Below, in pieces: positions 12,902 through 22,496 of a stretch of DNA of 64,000 bases (position 1 is its first letter; every line of letters begins with the position of its first letter). The translations under genes and the position numbers were made by a program. The stretch comes from Haloterrigena turkmenica DSM 5511 (GTDB taxonomy: Archaea; Halobacteriota; Halobacteria; Halobacteriales; Natrialbaceae), in the NCBI RefSeq assembly GCF_000025325.1, contig NC_013743.1, positions 1,736,001 through 1,800,000 on the forward strand, read 5' to 3'. The notes beneath the pieces are model-generated. The model searched no databases and was not told the DNA's origin. It was given only the letters and a program-made list of their open reading frames with translations.

Positions 12902-13512
12902 CGCTCAGCGATCGGCTGGGGCTGTCCGATTCGCAGGAGCGACGCGCCGTTCGGCTCCTCCAGCTCGCATTGGTCGGACTCGTCGGGTACGGACTGGTGT
13001 CGATGCGGTTCGCCATCGCCGCGACCGGCGGATTCGCGCTCGCGATCACGCTCCTGCCGGCGGCGTTGCGCCGGGAGTACGGCTACTCGATGGACGTCGG
13101 CCTGGTCCTCTGGATCACCGTCGCCATGATCCTCCACACCGTCGGCTCGATCTGGCTGTACGCGTGGTTCCAGTGGTACGACGAGATCACACACACGGTC
13201 TCGGCGACGATCATCGCGGGGATCGGCTACGCCTCGTTTCGGGCGTTCGAGTTGCACTCCGACGACATCGACGTCCCGCCGGCGTTCCGAGCGGTATTCA
13301 TCGTCGTCTTCGTCCTCGCGGCCGGCGTCGTCTGGGAAGTGCTGGAGTTCGCCCTCGGTGGGGTCGTCACCGTCTACGGCATCGACGACATCGTCACCGA
13401 TTTCGTCTTCAACGCGGTCGGGGCGGTGATCATGGCGGTCTGGGGGACCGGTTACGTCGGCGGTCTCGTCGGGTTCTTCCGCCGCCGGCTACGGTCCGAC
13501 GCCGAGGGCTAG
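12898..13512 (+). CDS. Integral membrane protein, second gene of a coupled pair
   Basis: A 204-residue protein from the ATG at 12898 with about five to six membrane helices. The motif YDEITHTVSATIIAGIGYASF carries Asp, Glu and His inside a predicted helix, and VVWEVLEFALGG lies in a later helix. These polar and charged intramembrane residues resemble the DUF2238/YjdF-type membrane proteins that have the W-D-E-x-x-H and W-E-x-x-E patterns. That similarity is from recall and is weak. It is coupled to the preceding gene by an ATGA overlap and is followed by the exonuclease gene after about 80 bp. Confidence 0.75.
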   Translation: MTLSDRLGLSDSQERRAVRLLQLALVGLVGYGLVSMRFAIAATGGFALAITLLPAALRREYGYSMDVGLVLWITVAMILHTVGSIWLYAWFQWYDEITHTVSATIIAGIGYASFRAFELHSDDIDVPPAFRAVFIVVFVLAAGVVWEVLEFALGGVVTVYGIDDIVTDFVFNAVGAVIMAVWGTGYVGGLVGFFRRRLRSDAEG

Positions 13513-13592
13513 GCGAGCCACCGACGCCGAACACCTTCACTTCCACTCCGGTGTCCAAACCCTCTTTGTCGCCGCCCGCCTCCCGACCATCA

Positions 13593-15257
13593 ATGACCGC
13601 TCGAGCCGGCGTCCGCCTCCTCGCCCTTCCGCCGTCGGCGCTGGCCAATCGTCCTATCGCGACCCTCGAAGACCTCGATCGAACCCTCAAGCCCGACGCC
13701 GTCTGGGTGCTGGGGCCGGCCCGCGAGCCGCAGGCGTTCGCCCGGGCTCGCAGCGCGTTCGACGCGCCGGCGTTTCACCCGCCGCTCGAGACCGGCGGAA
13801 GCGAGCCGGTTCACCGGCGCGTGATCGCCGACAGCGATGGAACCGAACTCGAGATCGCCGTCGCCCAGAGTCTCCGAGCGCTTCGGTCCGCGCCCGAAGC
13901 CGCCTCGAGCGCGCTCGGCGATGGGAACGACCGCAGTGCGCTCGTCTGCGACGACGTGACGACGACCGTCCGGCCGACGGCCCTCGAGACTCGCCTCGAG
14001 GGCGCCGAGACGCTAGCCAGTGCGCTTCCGGCGGGAACGGTCACGTCCGTCCTGACGGGGTCCGAGCCCGCGGAGTACGACGAGTTGTGGCACCTTGAGC
14101 CCGAAACCGGCGCGGTCCGTGGCGTCGACCACGAGTTACGCGCCGAGGTCGGACCGCTCGACGAGGACTGCGTCTCCGTCCGCGTTCGGGGTGCCGGTCC
14201 CGTCGAGGGGTACGGTCGTTCCCGATCGATCGCGGTGCTGACGCTCTCCGCGGACGGCGTTGAGCGCGTCGAGACGCACGACGTGACCGACTTCGGCCTC
14301 GAGGCCGTCTCCGGAATCGGACCGAAGACCGCGGAGCGACTCGCAGAGCGCGGCGTGACGACCCGTACGGAACTGCTCGAGACGCCGCTGGAGACACTCG
14401 CGGCGCTGCCGAACGTCGGCCGCGACGGCGCCCGGACGATGCACGAACACGCGCGAGTCCTCGAGACGGGCGAGCCACGACGGCGTACCGACGAGTCGCT
14501 GCCGGGGGAGGACTGGCACGAGCCGCCGCTGTGTGTCGACATCGAGACCGACGGCCTCTCGCCGACGATTATCTGGCAGATCGGCGTCTACGACCCCGTC
14601 GCGGACACCTACCGGGCGTTCGTCGAGCGCGACGATCCAACGGACCCAGGGTCGGTGCTCGAGGCCTTCTGCGACTGGTTGCTGGGAATGCACCCGAACC
14701 GTGCGCTGCTCACGTGGAACGGCTGGGGATTCGACTACCGACATCTGGGCGCCTTTATCGCGAAGCACGTCCCCTACTACGCCGACGAGTGGGAGTCGAT
14801 CCCCAAGTTCGATCTCTACCTCTGGGCCGTGAAAAACGACAACGCCCTGCTGCCCGGCCGGACCAACAAACTCGAGGCCGTCGCCGACGCGCTCGGCTAC
14901 GAGGACGCGGCGACGGGACTCGACGGCGCGGCGACGGCGGCGGCCTATCAGCGGTTCATGCGCACGGGCGCGGAACTCGAGTGGGACCGCCACGAGGCCT
15001 ACTGCGAGGACGACTGCCGGGCGCTCTGGCACGTCTACGAGCGCCTGCGGGAAGCGACGACGCCCTCAGAATCGTCGTTCGAGGGCGGTTCGGTCCCGAG
15101 TCGGACCGACCCGAGCGGTTCGGCCTCGTCGGCTGCGTCCTCGCGCACGAGCGCATCTGGGTCCGGGGCGACCGACTCCGGATCGAGAGGAACAGCGACG
15201 CAACGCGACGCGAGCAGCGATACCGACAGCGAACAGACCGGACTGAGTGATTTCTAA
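13593..15257 (+). CDS. HhH plus DEDDy 3'-5' exonuclease, MrfB-like
   Basis: A 554-residue protein. An N-terminal domain of about 230 residues has no recognised motif. A helix-hairpin-helix pair follows at about 236-285 (AVSGIGPKTAERLAERG, then TLAALPNVG). A DEDD-superfamily exonuclease domain spans about 310-490, with VDIETDG (D316, E318), TWNGWGFDYRHL (D381), and Y470-CED-D474, the Y-x3-D form of motif III. The C-terminal 65 residues are a Ser/Thr-rich disordered tail. It lies 3 bp upstream of a MrfA-like helicase. In Bacillus subtilis, MrfA (helicase) and MrfB (DEDD exonuclease) act together in excision of mitomycin C damage. The same role here is inference from domain content and gene order. 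Confidence 0.85.
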   Translation: MTARAGVRLLALPPSALANRPIATLEDLDRTLKPDAVWVLGPAREPQAFARARSAFDAPAFHPPLETGGSEPVHRRVIADSDGTELEIAVAQSLRALRSAPEAASSALGDGNDRSALVCDDVTTTVRPTALETRLEGAETLASALPAGTVTSVLTGSEPAEYDELWHLEPETGAVRGVDHELRAEVGPLDEDCVSVRVRGAGPVEGYGRSRSIAVLTLSADGVERVETHDVTDFGLEAVSGIGPKTAERLAERGVTTRTELLETPLETLAALPNVGRDGARTMHEHARVLETGEPRRRTDESLPGEDWHEPPLCVDIETDGLSPTIIWQIGVYDPVADTYRAFVERDDPTDPGSVLEAFCDWLLGMHPNRALLTWNGWGFDYRHLGAFIAKHVPYYADEWESIPKFDLYLWAVKNDNALLPGRTNKLEAVADALGYEDAATGLDGAATAAAYQRFMRTGAELEWDRHEAYCEDDCRALWHVYERLREATTPSESSFEGGSVPSRTDPSGSASSAASSRTSASGSGATDSGSRGTATQRDASSDTDSEQTGLSDF

Positions 15258-15260
15258 CGC

Positions 15261-18056
15261 ATGAGTAGCGACCACGAATCCGAACGGTACGACACCGACG
15301 GGGCGGACGTCCCGGTCACGGGCGACGAACTGGTCGACACCTTCCCCGGCTACCGCGACGAGGGCGATATCACGGTCCTCGAGCGTCCCGGCCGCGAGGC
15401 GTCAACGGTGCCCAACGAGCGCGCGCTCCGCCCCGAACTGGCCGAACCGCTCGAGCACGACCTCTACGCCCACCAGGCCGAGGCCCTCGAGGCGCTGGCC
15501 CGTGAAGAGAACGTCTGCGTCGCGACGAGCACGTCCTCGGGGAAGACCCGAATCTACGCGCTCCAGATCGCCAGGAACTACCTCGAGGCCCGCGCTCGGG
15601 GCGAGGACGCCACGGCGTACGTTCTCTACCCGACGAAGGCGCTCTCGCGCGATCAGGAGCGCGAGTTGAACGACCTCTTCGACCAGTTGGGCCTCGAGAT
15701 CACGGTCCGCGTCTACGACGGCGACACCGAGCGCGGGAGCAACCGCAAGCGGATCCGCGAGGAGGCCGACGTCATCATCTCGAACTTCGCGGGCGTGAAC
15801 ACGTACCTCCACGACCACGACCGCTGGGCGCGGTTCCTCTCGGCTTGTGACCTCGTCGTGATCGACGAGTCCCACACCTACACGGGCGTTCACGGGATGC
15901 ACGTCGCCTGGATCGTCCGCCGGCTGAAGCGGGTCCTCGAATACTATGACGCAGACCCGCAGTTCGTCCTGACGAGCGCGACGATCGGCAACCCGGGCGA
16001 GCACTCCGCGGCACTGATCGACGAGTCCGTGACCGTCGTCGACGAGGACGGCTCGCCGACGGGGCCGCGGGATCTGGTGCTCTGGAATCCGCCGCCGCGG
16101 GCCCGCGAGGACGAGCGAAGCGAGTCCTCGGAGACGCGAACGGGAGCGACGCGGGCCGAGCGCAGCGAGGGCCGCGAGGATTCAGACGACGAGCGAGACG
16201 AATGGGGCGAGAACGATGCCGACACCGAATCGGACGACCCCGCGGACGCCGTCGTCGAGCGCGTCCCCGCCACCGTCGAGGCCCCGCGAATGCTCTCGCA
16301 TCTGACCTACCACGACGCCCAGACGCTGCTCTTTGCCCCCTCGAGGAAGCTCGCCGAACTCTCGGTCAAGCGGGCGTCGAAACACCGCCACGACAACCGG
16401 CGCTACTACGCGAATCCCGACCGCGGCAGCGCGATCGAGCCCTACCACGCGGGTCACTCGCGGAAGAAGCGCCACGGGACCGAACACCAGCTCAAGACCG
16501 GCGTGCTCGACGGCGTCGCCTCGACCAACGCCCTCGAGCTGGGGATCAACATCGGCGAGATGGACGCGACGGTCCAGCTCGGCTACCCGGGACAGCGCCA
16601 GTCGTTCTGGCAGCAGATCGGCCGCGCGGGTCGCGGGACCAAGCGCGCCCTGTCGGTGCTCGTGGCCGAACACCGCACCCTCGACCAGTACGTCGTGAAC
16701 AATCCCGACTACCTCCTCGAGTCCGACGTCGAGGACGCGGTCGTCGACGTGGACAACGACGCGGTGTTCGCCCAGCACCTGCGCTGTGCGGCCGACGAAC
16801 TCGCCGTCGACGACTCAGATATCGGCGGGCTCGCCGACCGCGAGCGCCTCGAGCGGGCGATCGAGATGTGGCGACGCGCGGGCCAGTTGCGAGGGAGTCT
16901 CGAGACGGGCGTCTCCTACGTCGGCCCGCCGCGACCACAGCAGACGATTTCGCTGTACGCGACGACGGGCGAGGAGTACGAGGTCGACCTCGCGGACGGC
17001 GTCGACGAACGCCACGATCCGGGAATGGAGCCGCTGGCGAGGGAGCGCGTGCTGCGGGACTTCCACGAGGGCGCGGTTCGGCTACACCAGGGCCAGCAGT
17101 ACGAGGTCGTCGACGTCGACCACGACGCGCCTCGGCCCTCGGTGACGGTCCGCCCGACGGACGTCGACTACTACACGCGGACCCGGACCGACGTCACGGT
17201 CCTCGACGCGGTCTCGGAGGAGTCGCGGGACATCGGCAACTTCACGCTGCACTTCGGCCGCGGGCGGGTACTCGTCTACCATGGCACCTACGACAAGGTC
17301 GCGGTCCACGGCGGCAAGCGCAAAGAGCAGGGGATTCCCACGGAGAACCCGCCGCTCGAGATGGAAACTCAACTGTGCTGGCTCGAGGTACCACAACGAA
17401 TCGAGCGGGCGCTGATCGAGAAGTACCGAGAGTTCGAGGTGCCCGAACTCGAGGACGGCCTCGCCGGAACAGCCCACCTCGGCTACGCGGGCGGGCTCCA
17501 CGCCGCTGAGCACGCGACCATCGGCGTCGCCCCGCTCGAGTTGATGGTCGACAAGCGCGACCTCGGTGGACTGGCGACGCTGACGATCGACTCGCATCTC
17601 GATCAGGACGCGGGCGCAGATAGCGGGGGCGGTATGGGTCCGGGTACTGGGCCCGCGGGCGCGAGCGGCGACGGCGCACCGCGAAACATCGCCGCGGCCG
17701 AGGCCACGGTCCGGGAGATCGCACAGGGCCTCGAGCGCACCCCCGCCAGCGGCTGGTTCATCTACGACGGCATCGAGGGCGGGCTGGGCTTCGCGCGGGC
17801 GATCTACGAGAACTACGAGGCCGTCGCCGAGCGCGCTCGAGACCTCATCGCGGACTGCGACTGCGGGAACGTCGACGGCTGTCCGGCCTGCGTGATGGAC
17901 GATCAGTGCGGCAACGACAACCAGCCGCTGCACCGCGACGCGGCCGTCGATGTACTGGATCAGTTGCTGGGTGAGGCGGACGAGACCGCGCTCGAGGCAC
18001 ACCTCCCAGACGAGGAGTACGGCGGGGACCGACGGCCGCCGCTGTTCTACGCCTGA
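15261..18056 (+). CDS. DEAD/DEAH-box helicase with C-terminal Cys cluster, MrfA/DUF1998-like
   Basis: A 931-residue superfamily 2 helicase. Walker A is TSTSSGKT (about 89-96), motif II is DESH (202-205), motif III is LTSATIGNP, and motif VI is QQIGRAGRGTK. A hydrophilic Glu/Asp/Arg-rich insertion of about 50 residues separates motif III from the second RecA domain. The C-terminal DUF1998-type module carries Cys at 866, 868, 874, 877 and 883 (CDCGNVDGCPAC plus DDQC), a probable metal site. This is the layout of B. subtilis MrfA (YprA), a 3'-5' DNA helicase. With the exonuclease 3 bp upstream it forms a two-gene repair operon candidate. Confidence 0.9.
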   Translation: MSSDHESERYDTDGADVPVTGDELVDTFPGYRDEGDITVLERPGREASTVPNERALRPELAEPLEHDLYAHQAEALEALAREENVCVATSTSSGKTRIYALQIARNYLEARARGEDATAYVLYPTKALSRDQERELNDLFDQLGLEITVRVYDGDTERGSNRKRIREEADVIISNFAGVNTYLHDHDRWARFLSACDLVVIDESHTYTGVHGMHVAWIVRRLKRVLEYYDADPQFVLTSATIGNPGEHSAALIDESVTVVDEDGSPTGPRDLVLWNPPPRAREDERSESSETRTGATRAERSEGREDSDDERDEWGENDADTESDDPADAVVERVPATVEAPRMLSHLTYHDAQTLLFAPSRKLAELSVKRASKHRHDNRRYYANPDRGSAIEPYHAGHSRKKRHGTEHQLKTGVLDGVASTNALELGINIGEMDATVQLGYPGQRQSFWQQIGRAGRGTKRALSVLVAEHRTLDQYVVNNPDYLLESDVEDAVVDVDNDAVFAQHLRCAADELAVDDSDIGGLADRERLERAIEMWRRAGQLRGSLETGVSYVGPPRPQQTISLYATTGEEYEVDLADGVDERHDPGMEPLARERVLRDFHEGAVRLHQGQQYEVVDVDHDAPRPSVTVRPTDVDYYTRTRTDVTVLDAVSEESRDIGNFTLHFGRGRVLVYHGTYDKVAVHGGKRKEQGIPTENPPLEMETQLCWLEVPQRIERALIEKYREFEVPELEDGLAGTAHLGYAGGLHAAEHATIGVAPLELMVDKRDLGGLATLTIDSHLDQDAGADSGGGMGPGTGPAGASGDGAPRNIAAAEATVREIAQGLERTPASGWFIYDGIEGGLGFARAIYENYEAVAERARDLIADCDCGNVDGCPACVMDDQCGNDNQPLHRDAAVDVLDQLLGEADETALEAHLPDEEYGGDRRPPLFYA

Positions 18057-18132
18057 CGGAGGTGCTCACGGTCCGTTCGCCGCCAGCCACTGCAACGTCC
18101 ACGGACTTGTGAATCCGTTCGGTACGTAAGAT

Positions 18133-18558
18133 ATGGCACCCCACGTTCTCGTTCCGTACGACGACCCGGAGCTAGCCGCTGCCGCGCTGGAGCACGCGTT
18201 GACCGAGTTTTCGACCGGGGAAATCACGGTCCTCCACGTGTTCGAGCCGGCGGACAACTACGACGGGACGAACACGGCGGTGGTCTCCGAAGCGGAGACG
18301 GAGGACGAATCCCTCGACGAGGGCGACGACTCGATCCTGAGCCGGGCTCGAAAACGAGCGATCTCACAGGACCGAACGCTGCTGACGGCGCGAACGGCGG
18401 GTGATCGACCGAACGCCGTCCACGAGTACGCCGCCGAACACGACATCGATCACATCGTCGTCGGTGGCCGAGAACAGGACGGCGAGAGCCAGTTTCTCGA
18501 GCAGCAACTCGCGGACGACGTCGCCTCCGGGTCGCCGGTCCCGGTAACGATCGTCTAA
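18133..18558 (+). CDS. Universal stress protein (UspA family)
   Basis: A 141-residue cytoplasmic protein opening with HVLVPYDDPELAAAALEHAL, the family's first strand and nucleotide-site Asp. It closes with HIVVGGREQDGESQFLEQQL and VPVTIV. The ATP-binding loop normally reads G-x2-G-x9-G-S/T. Here the second half is replaced by Gln/Leu residues, so nucleotide binding is doubtful. An acidic insertion at about 50-70 is unusual in length but typical of haloarchaeal Usp proteins. Confidence 0.85.
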   Translation: MAPHVLVPYDDPELAAAALEHALTEFSTGEITVLHVFEPADNYDGTNTAVVSEAETEDESLDEGDDSILSRARKRAISQDRTLLTARTAGDRPNAVHEYAAEHDIDHIVVGGREQDGESQFLEQQLADDVASGSPVPVTIV

Positions 18559-18633
18559 CCCATCCACAATCGTGTATACTTTTAGCTCACGGAAAGAGCA
18601 ACGCTTACAGGTTCGTGCGTCCCGCTTTCGATC

Positions 18634-19926
18634 ATGCGAGAGAACGTGCTCCTGATCGGCGGCGGTGGCCGCGAACACGCCATCGCTCGCGCGCTCGAGG
18701 ACAGCGAGGCCGACCTCTACGCCTGTGCGGGGAACCGAAATCCGGGCATCGCGGAGATCGCGACCGACTTCGAGACGCTCGAGACGACGAATCCGAAGGC
18801 CGTCGTCGAGTACGCGGAGGACGTCGGCGCGACGATCGCCGTCATCGGCCCCGAGTCGCCGCTGGAAGCCGGCGTCGCGGACGAACTCGAGGCCGCGGGG
18901 GTCTACCCGTTCGGCCCGAAGGAGGAAGATGCCCGAATCGAGACGGACAAGGCGTTCCAGCGCCGGTTCATGCAGGAGAACGACGTCCCGGGCTGTCCGG
19001 ACTTCGAGACCTTCGACGACATGGACGCGGCCTGTGACTTCATCGACGAGTACGACGGCGACCTCGCGATCAAGCCCGCCGGCCTCACTGGCGGGAAGGG
19101 CGTGAAGGTCATCGGCGATCAGGTCACCGCCGAGGAGGGCAAGGAGTACATCCGCGAGTCCGACTACGACCGGATCGTCTTAGAGGAGCGGCTGATCGGC
19201 GAGGAGTTCACGATCCAGGCGTTCGTCGCCAACGGCGAGTTCCGCACCGCGCCCGCGGTTCAGGACCACAAGCGCGCCTACGAGGGCGACGAGGGGCCGA
19301 ACACGGGCGGGATGGGAAGCTACTCCGACGCGACGACCCACCTCCCCTTCATGACCGAGGACGAGTACGACGAGGCCGTCTCGATCATCGAGGCGACCGT
19401 CGACGCCCTCGAGGACTATCGGGGCATCCTCTACGGCCAGTTCATGCTGACCGAGACCGGCCCCCGCGTCGTCGAGTTCAACGCCCGCTTCGGCGACCCC
19501 GAGGCGATGAACACCCTGCCAGTCCTCGAGACGGACTTCCTCGATGTGCTCACCGCGGCCCGGGACGGCGAGGCCCCCCCGGAGCTCGAGCTCGCCTCCC
19601 AGGCGACGGTCTGTAAGTACGCCGTCCCCGAGGGCTACCCGACCGATCCCGGGGCCGGCGCGAAGGTGCAGGTCGACGAGGACAGCGCCGGCGACGCCCT
19701 GCTCTACTACGCCAGCGTGAACGAGCGCGACGACGGCATCTACACGACCACGTCGCGCGCGTTCGCCCTCGTCGGCGTCGCCGACTCGATCACCGAGGCC
19801 GAGGAGATCGCGGAGGACGCCCTCGAGGTCGCCGGCGACGAGGGGCTCCACGTGCGCCACGACATCGGCAAACCCGACCTCGTCCAGCGCCGCATCGATC
19901 ACATGAACGAGATCCGCGGGGAGTAA
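18634..19926 (+). CDS. purD: Phosphoribosylamine--glycine ligase (GAR synthetase)
   Basis: A 430-residue ATP-grasp ligase of de novo purine synthesis that joins 5-phosphoribosylamine and glycine. The N-terminal GGGGREHAIARAL, the central IKPAGLTGGKGV nucleotide loop, PNTGGMGSYS, and the metal-binding VVEFNARFGDPE are all present, with normal length. An AT-rich element (tatactttta) lies at 18571-18580, about 55 nt upstream, so this mRNA may have a short leader. It is monocistronic and convergent with the small membrane protein at 20033. Confidence 0.95.
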   Translation: MRENVLLIGGGGREHAIARALEDSEADLYACAGNRNPGIAEIATDFETLETTNPKAVVEYAEDVGATIAVIGPESPLEAGVADELEAAGVYPFGPKEEDARIETDKAFQRRFMQENDVPGCPDFETFDDMDAACDFIDEYDGDLAIKPAGLTGGKGVKVIGDQVTAEEGKEYIRESDYDRIVLEERLIGEEFTIQAFVANGEFRTAPAVQDHKRAYEGDEGPNTGGMGSYSDATTHLPFMTEDEYDEAVSIIEATVDALEDYRGILYGQFMLTETGPRVVEFNARFGDPEAMNTLPVLETDFLDVLTAARDGEAPPELELASQATVCKYAVPEGYPTDPGAGAKVQVDEDSAGDALLYYASVNERDDGIYTTTSRAFALVGVADSITEAEEIAEDALEVAGDEGLHVRHDIGKPDLVQRRIDHMNEIRGE

Positions 19927-20032
19927 CTCGCGGGTCGTCGCGCGCGGTTCCCTGATAGAACCGCTTCTCTGCGGGCCGAGAGAACGGACCGCCGACGCAC
20001 GCGCGATCGGCGAAACGGTGTCGGCCGCAGTC

Positions 20033-20386
20033 CTACGCCTGTTGATCCTGCCCGCCGGTGAATTCCTCGGTCTCGTCCGACACCGACGACTGGACGTCGT
20101 CCGTATCGACGGGCGATCCCAGTTCGTCCTGGTTGATCGCGTCGTCGAGCGTCTGCGTGTCGGTTACGGCCTGCAGGCCGTCCTCCTGAACGGCCGATTT
20201 GATCGACTCGGCGTCGATGGCCGAATCGAGCGTCGCGTCGTCGGCGTTGGTCTGCGATTTCAGCGCGCGGCGAACGGCGACGTATCCGGCCAGGACGATC
20301 CCTCCCGACGCGATCGCGCCCGGAATGCCGTACCGTTTGTACCCGAACTTCACCGCTTTCTTGCCGACCGTGAATGCGCCGATCAT
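20033..20386 (-). CDS. Small single-span membrane protein
   Basis: A 117-residue protein from the ATG at 20386 (MIGAFTVGKKAVKFGYKRYG); an upstream extension to 20404 would add six residues. A basic N-terminus of about 20 residues precedes one hydrophobic segment at about 21-42 (IPGAIASGGIVLAGYVAV). The C-terminal 75 residues are acidic and rich in Asp, Gln, Ser and Thr. The positive-inside rule puts the acidic tail outside. The family is unknown and seems limited to haloarchaea, which is an impression rather than a search result. Confidence 0.7.
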   Translation of the reverse strand: MIGAFTVGKKAVKFGYKRYGIPGAIASGGIVLAGYVAVRRALKSQTNADDATLDSAIDAESIKSAVQEDGLQAVTDTQTLDDAINQDELGSPVDTDDVQSSVSDETEEFTGGQDQQA

Positions 20387-20470
20387 TGTACGCCGTGTTC
20401 GCACGGACGGCGGAAGTGCAGCGGGCTTTCGTACGACGACGTGCGGATTCAGCCGCCCGACGACGGGCCG

Positions 20471-21826
20471 TCACTCGAGTCGCGACTCGGCGTCCGCCAT
20501 CGCCTCGAGCAGCAGCTCCGTTCCAAGATCGATCTCGCGTTCGGTGACGGAAAGCGGCGGCAGCAGGCGCAGCGTCTTGTAGCCACAGCCCAACGTGAGC
20601 AGCCCGCGCTGGAAGGCCGCCTCGAGGACGGCCTCGCGGCGCTCCTTGGTATCGAACTCGACGGCGAGCATCAGTCCCCGACCCCGGACCTCGAGAGCGC
20701 CGGGCGCGTCGCCGTCAGCGATGGCGTCCTCGAGGCGCTCCCGTAACTGTCGGCCGCGCTCGCGGGCGTTGGCAAGCAGGTTCTCTTCGTGGATGGTATC
20801 GATCGTCAGCGCGCCCTGTAGCGAGGCGATGATGTCGCCGGCGCCCCACGTCGAAGAGAGGCGGCTCTTCTCGGCGGGAAACACGTCCGATCGGGATATC
20901 GTCGCGCCGACGCGCAGCCCCTTCCCGGCCGTGATGACGTCCGGCGTGAGATCGAGGTGGTCGACGGCCCATAGCTCGCCCGTCCGGCCGATTCCGGACT
21001 GGATTTCGTCGGCGACGATGTTGAGATCGTACCGATCGCGAAGCGCCTCGAGGTCTCGCGCGAACTCGGGGTGGGCGACCCGGTAGCCGCCCTCGCCCTG
21101 GATCGGCTCGAGGATCAGGTAGGCGACCTCGTCGGGATCGATCACGCCGCGCTCGGGGTGGAGTTTGTCCGCGACGACGTTGCCGCCCGGACCGTCGGTG
21201 CGCCAGCGACGCTCGTACTCCCCGTCGGTCGAAGGGTAGGGAACGCTGACGACGCCCGGAATCTCGGGGTATCCTCGGCGGTGGACGGCCTTCGAGCGGT
21301 TCAGGGAGAGCGCGCCCAGCGTACGGCCGTGGAAGGCCCCGTCGAAGGTGAATGCGCGGTGGCCGCCCGCGGCGTAGCAGATCTTGATGGCGTTCTCGAC
21401 CGCTTCGGCGCCGGAGTTCGAGAGGAAGACCCGATCCATATCGAACTGGTCTGTCATCGCGACCAAGCGATCCATCAACTGGGTCGGCCCCGGAAAGTCG
21501 GGGTCCTCGGGGGCGCCCCCGCCGCTGACGTAGAAGTCCTGACCGGCGATCTTCAGCGGATCGACGAGATCGAATTCCTCGAGTTTCTCGCGGACCGCGG
21601 GGTGGTTGTACCCCAGCGGCGCCGCGGCGACGTGACTCGTGAAGTCCAGCAGGACGTTGCCGTCGACGTCGGTACAGAACGGCCCGACGGCCTCGGCGGT
21701 CGCGTCCCAGACGAACTCGTAGACGTATGTACTCGGCGCGGCGAACTCGTGGTGGTAGTCGGCCCACTGTCTGGCGCGTTTGTCGGGGATCGTCCCGACC
21801 TGCGGTTCGACCGTATCGCGGTCCAT
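20471..21826 (-). CDS. Class III PLP-dependent aminotransferase
   Basis: A 451-residue enzyme from the ATG at 21826 (MDRDTVEPQVGTIP). The PLP lysine is K302 in VITAGKGLRVG, the cofactor Asp is D273 in NIVADEIQSGIGRTG, and the phosphate-binding loop is SNSGAEAVENA (137-147). LEPIQGEGGYRV and AFHGRTLGALSL are family signatures. Substrates could be 4-aminobutyrate, ornithine/acetylornithine, lysine or a diaminobutyrate-type compound. No neighbouring pathway gene narrows this. An insertion at about 200-225 (SDGEYERRW and following) separates it from typical ArgD. Confidence 0.88.
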   Translation of the reverse strand: MDRDTVEPQVGTIPDKRARQWADYHHEFAAPSTYVYEFVWDATAEAVGPFCTDVDGNVLLDFTSHVAAAPLGYNHPAVREKLEEFDLVDPLKIAGQDFYVSGGGAPEDPDFPGPTQLMDRLVAMTDQFDMDRVFLSNSGAEAVENAIKICYAAGGHRAFTFDGAFHGRTLGALSLNRSKAVHRRGYPEIPGVVSVPYPSTDGEYERRWRTDGPGGNVVADKLHPERGVIDPDEVAYLILEPIQGEGGYRVAHPEFARDLEALRDRYDLNIVADEIQSGIGRTGELWAVDHLDLTPDVITAGKGLRVGATISRSDVFPAEKSRLSSTWGAGDIIASLQGALTIDTIHEENLLANARERGRQLRERLEDAIADGDAPGALEVRGRGLMLAVEFDTKERREAVLEAAFQRGLLTLGCGYKTLRLLPPLSVTEREIDLGTELLLEAMADAESRLE

Positions 21827-22009
21827 ACCCTGTGTTATCACGCGAAAGTGAAATAGGCGCCGACGGACGAAGGCATCTGAGACCGGACCGCCCTGCGCCG
21901 ACGGTTCGTTCGCGACCGGAACGGTCGCGCTCGGTCCGCTGATCGACGATCACCCGTTCCACGGCCGGCGATGGCTGAACTCTCAGGCTGTGTACTGTGT
22001 TAACATCCC

Positions 22010-22017
22010 GTATATCT
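22010..22017 (+). promoter_or_regulatory. TATA box for the SnoaL-like gene
   Basis: The sequence gtatatct is about 26 nt upstream of the ATG at 22037, matching the spacing for a leaderless haloarchaeal transcript. A ttaaca element lies just upstream at about 22000. Confidence 0.5.
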
Positions 22018-22036
22018 TCGGACGGGGTGGGAGACA

Positions 22037-22456
22037 ATGGCAGAAACGACATCGGATCCGAAGGGCCTCGCGGAGGAATACGCGGCGATCTGGAACGAGC
22101 AGGAGTTCTCGCGGCTGTCAAACGTCGTCGCCGACTCGTTCACGTTCACGTCGCCGACCAGCGGGACAATCGAGGGGCGCGAGGACTTCGAAGCGTACGC
22201 GAGAGAGACCGTGGCGGCGTTTCCGGACTTCGAGATCACCGTTCACGAAATGCTTGCCGGAGAGGACCTCGTGATGGCGGAAGGGACGCTCTCGGGAACC
22301 CACGAGGGGGAGTTCGACGGGATCTCACCGACCCACGAGACGTTCGAAATTCGAGACATGGCGCGGTTCGTCGTCGAAGACGGCAAGCTACAGGAAGAGC
22401 GCGCGTTCTTCGATCGGCAGGAACTCTTCGACCAGCTCCGGCTCCTCGAGGAGTGA
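22037..22456 (+). CDS. SnoaL-like / ester cyclase family protein
   Basis: A 139-residue cone-fold (NTF2-like) protein with the segment RLSNVVADSFTFTSPTSGTI, then GREDFEAYARETVAAFPDFEITVHEMLAGEDLV in pieces, the pattern of SnoaL-type polyketide cyclases. The family includes both enzymes and non-catalytic binding proteins, so the activity is unknown. It is monocistronic with its own promoter, and its stop lies 40 bp from the convergent MgtC/DUF4010 gene. Confidence 0.85.
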   Translation: MAETTSDPKGLAEEYAAIWNEQEFSRLSNVVADSFTFTSPTSGTIEGREDFEAYARETVAAFPDFEITVHEMLAGEDLVMAEGTLSGTHEGEFDGISPTHETFEIRDMARFVVEDGKLQEERAFFDRQELFDQLRLLEE

Positions 22457-22496
22457 CGGCGGTCCCCTTTTCCCATTTGTCGCTCGGATGCTCACG

